From: Calditrichia bacterium
GTDB taxonomy: Bacteria; Calditrichota; Calditrichia; RBG-13-44-9; J042
Direction: 5' to 3'
DNA: 7,455 bases
Assembly (NCBI GenBank): GCA_030430345.1
Contig: JAUIFT010000106.1
Coordinates: 1-7,455 of the forward strand
Made by a program: the position numbers and the translations under genes. A model generated the notes under the pieces. That model did no database searches. It worked only from the letters and a program-made list of their open reading frames with translations, and was not told the origin of the DNA. Below, piece after piece: positions 6,308 through 7,455 of the stretch. The first letter of the stretch is position 1. Each line of letters starts with the position of its first letter.

Positions 6308-7285
6308 ATGAAGAAATATCCAATTCCACACACTGATTTACAAGTGAGCCGGTTAGGATATGGCTGTATGGGATTGGGCGGAGATTGGAATACGGAGCCC
6401 CTCAATCCTGCCGATCAGGCAAAGGCCGTTAAAATTATCGAGAAAGTGCTTTCAGAAGGCATCAACTTTTTTGACCATGCAGATATCTATATGATGGGAA
6501 AAGCAGAAGAAGCATTCTCCGGCATCTGGAAAGCGCTGGGGATTGCCCGCGAAGATCTTGTGCTGCAATCTAAATGCGCAATTCGATTTCAAGATATGCC
6601 AAATCCTGGCGATCCGCAAAGGTTTGATTTTAGCTATGACTATATCGTTTCATCGACGGAAAACATTCTCAGACGACTCAACACCGATTATTTGGATATT
6701 CTTCTGCTGCACCGCCCCGACCCATTGATCGAGCCGGAAGAGGTTGCTCGCGCCTTTGATGCGTTGGTTAGTAGCGGAAAAGTGCGTTACTTTGGGGTTA
6801 GTAATCATACCGCCGCGCAGATGGCCTTTTTGCAGTATTACCTGGACCAGCCAATAGTCGTGAACCAGGTAGAATTAAATGTTGTTCATTCTTCCCTGAT
6901 AAATGACGGGGTTACCTTTAATCGTGGCGAAGCACAGCCTAAATCCAGTGAAGGAACTATTGAATACTGCCGAATGAATGGGGTTTTATTGCAAGCCTAT
7001 TCGCCGGTCGCCGGTGGCAGTATTTTTACTAACCCTGATGAAATATCGACCGGACATTTACGGGAAACAGCGAGAATTGTCAGCGAGATGGCCGGGACAA
7101 AACAAACTTCTAAAGAGGCAATTTTGCTCTCCTGGCTGCTTCGGCACCCGGCGGGGATTCAACCCATATTTGGGACAACCAGACCGGAACGGATTGCCGC
7201 CGCTGTAATGGCTGAAAATATTACCCTTAGCCGGGAAGATTGGTATCGCCTTTTTATTGCCGGGCGTGGCGAACCATTACCATAA
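6308..7285 (+). CDS. Aldo/keto reductase, YdhF-like
   Basis: This 325-residue NAD(P)H-dependent oxidoreductase of the aldo/keto reductase superfamily has a cytoplasmic TIM-barrel fold. The catalytic tetrad is visible as D56 and Y61 in NFFDHADIY, K88 in LVLQSK, and H134 in LLLHRPDP. The LLHRPDPL-(I)-PEEVARAF stretch and the VRYFGVSNH motif (about 171-179) match the YdhF-type branch of bacterial reductases. Cofactor-binding segments near the C-terminus are QAYSPVAGG and IFGTTRPERI. Substrates are likely aldehydes or ketones but are not specified by sequence. The ATG is preceded by GAGGAGA at 6297-6303. It sits 34 bases after msrA with no terminator or evident promoter between them, so co-transcription is likely. 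This would place carbonyl reduction and methionine sulfoxide repair in one unit. The length is complete. Confidence 0.93.
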   Translation: MKKYPIPHTDLQVSRLGYGCMGLGGDWNTEPLNPADQAKAVKIIEKVLSEGINFFDHADIYMMGKAEEAFSGIWKALGIAREDLVLQSKCAIRFQDMPNPGDPQRFDFSYDYIVSSTENILRRLNTDYLDILLLHRPDPLIEPEEVARAFDALVSSGKVRYFGVSNHTAAQMAFLQYYLDQPIVVNQVELNVVHSSLINDGVTFNRGEAQPKSSEGTIEYCRMNGVLLQAYSPVAGGSIFTNPDEISTGHLRETARIVSEMAGTKQTSKEAILLSWLLRHPAGIQPIFGTTRPERIAAAVMAENITLSREDWYRLFIAGRGEPLP

Positions 7286-7290
7286 TTTTC

Positions 7291-7324
7291 TCCGGGAAAC
7301 AAATCCCTTCGGGGTTCGTTTGGG
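7291..7324. terminator. Imperfect hairpin after the aldo/keto reductase gene
   Basis: TCCGGGAAACAAATCCC, the loop TTCG, then GGGTTCGTTTGGGA form a long imperfect stem with a bulge and mismatches, starting 5 bases after the stop codon. A stable CCC-TTCG-GGG tip is present. A proper T tract does not follow at once (ATTAAAATGATTTTTG), so termination efficiency is uncertain. Confidence 0.45.
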
Positions 7325-7350
7325 AATTAAAATGATTTTTGTGATTTATA

Positions 7351-7407
7351 AACACGCAAACTGATATTAAGACAATACTTTTTGCGTGTTCTCTATCTCT
7401 TTTTTGC
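7351..7407. terminator. Perfect 10-bp inverted repeat followed by T-rich run
   Basis: AACACGCAAA (7351-7360) and TTTGCGTGTT (7381-7390) are exact reverse complements around a 20-base AT-rich loop. A pyrimidine-rich stretch ending in TTTTTT (7400-7405) follows. It could be a second terminator for the msrA-aldo/keto reductase unit, though the loop is long and the T run is 9 bases from the stem. It could also be an operator-like site. Apart from these hairpins I see nothing in 7286-7455. Confidence 0.4.
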
Positions 7408-7455
7408 TGGATATTCTGTTCCTAAAAACAATACCATTTTAGCTTGAAACAGATT

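Noticed and set aside
7415..7453. Bulged inverted repeat at the right edge (TCTGTT/AACAGA and CTAAAA/TTTTAG)
   Set aside because: The two 6-bp arms are AT-rich and separated by unequal bulges; the window ends here, and chance is a sufficient explanation.

Overview
The window carries seven protein genes, all on the plus strand. Lipoprotein targeting of an FKBP protein suggests a Gram-negative bacterium. Mid-range base composition, Shine-Dalgarno-led starts and the particular TIR-domain family would fit a lineage such as the FCB group or relatives (Calditrichota/KSB1-like). That placement is an impression, not a demonstrated assignment.

Layout. Positions 17-178 hold a non-coding element of about 160 bp bounded by imperfect 22-bp inverted repeats, which looks like a MITE. 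It lies just upstream of a small ABM-type (putative quinol) monooxygenase gene (208-486). Next is a cholesterol-oxidase-like GMC flavoprotein gene (648-2270). It is complete at both ends but interrupted by one in-frame TGA at 1287-1289. A GNAT acetyltransferase of the RimJ/RimL type (2427-2978) follows. Twelve bases after it, in the same frame, is a 559-residue protein (2991-4670) joining a TIR domain, the linker typical of bacterial TIR-effector proteins, one transmembrane helix, and a C-terminal endonuclease/exonuclease/phosphatase (EEP) domain with its catalytic residues intact. A separately promoted FKBP-type peptidyl-prolyl isomerase lipoprotein (4870-5577) ends at a strong intrinsic terminator (5613-5650). 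The last unit is msrA (5722-6273), preceded by a possible 17-codon leader ORF, and an aldo/keto reductase (6308-7285) 34 bases downstream. The final 170 bases are non-coding and contain two hairpins.

How they work together. The GMC enzyme, MsrA and the aldo/keto reductase are redox enzymes, and the ABM protein may be one, but nothing in the sequence ties them into one pathway. MsrA plus aldo/keto reductase plausibly form a small repair/detoxification operon. GNAT plus TIR-EEP form a tightly spaced pair. The TIR-TM-EEP protein is the most unusual item: a putative NAD-consuming or signalling domain and a putative phosphodiesterase/nuclease in one polypeptide, predicted to lie on opposite faces of the inner membrane. 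A defence role is inference only.
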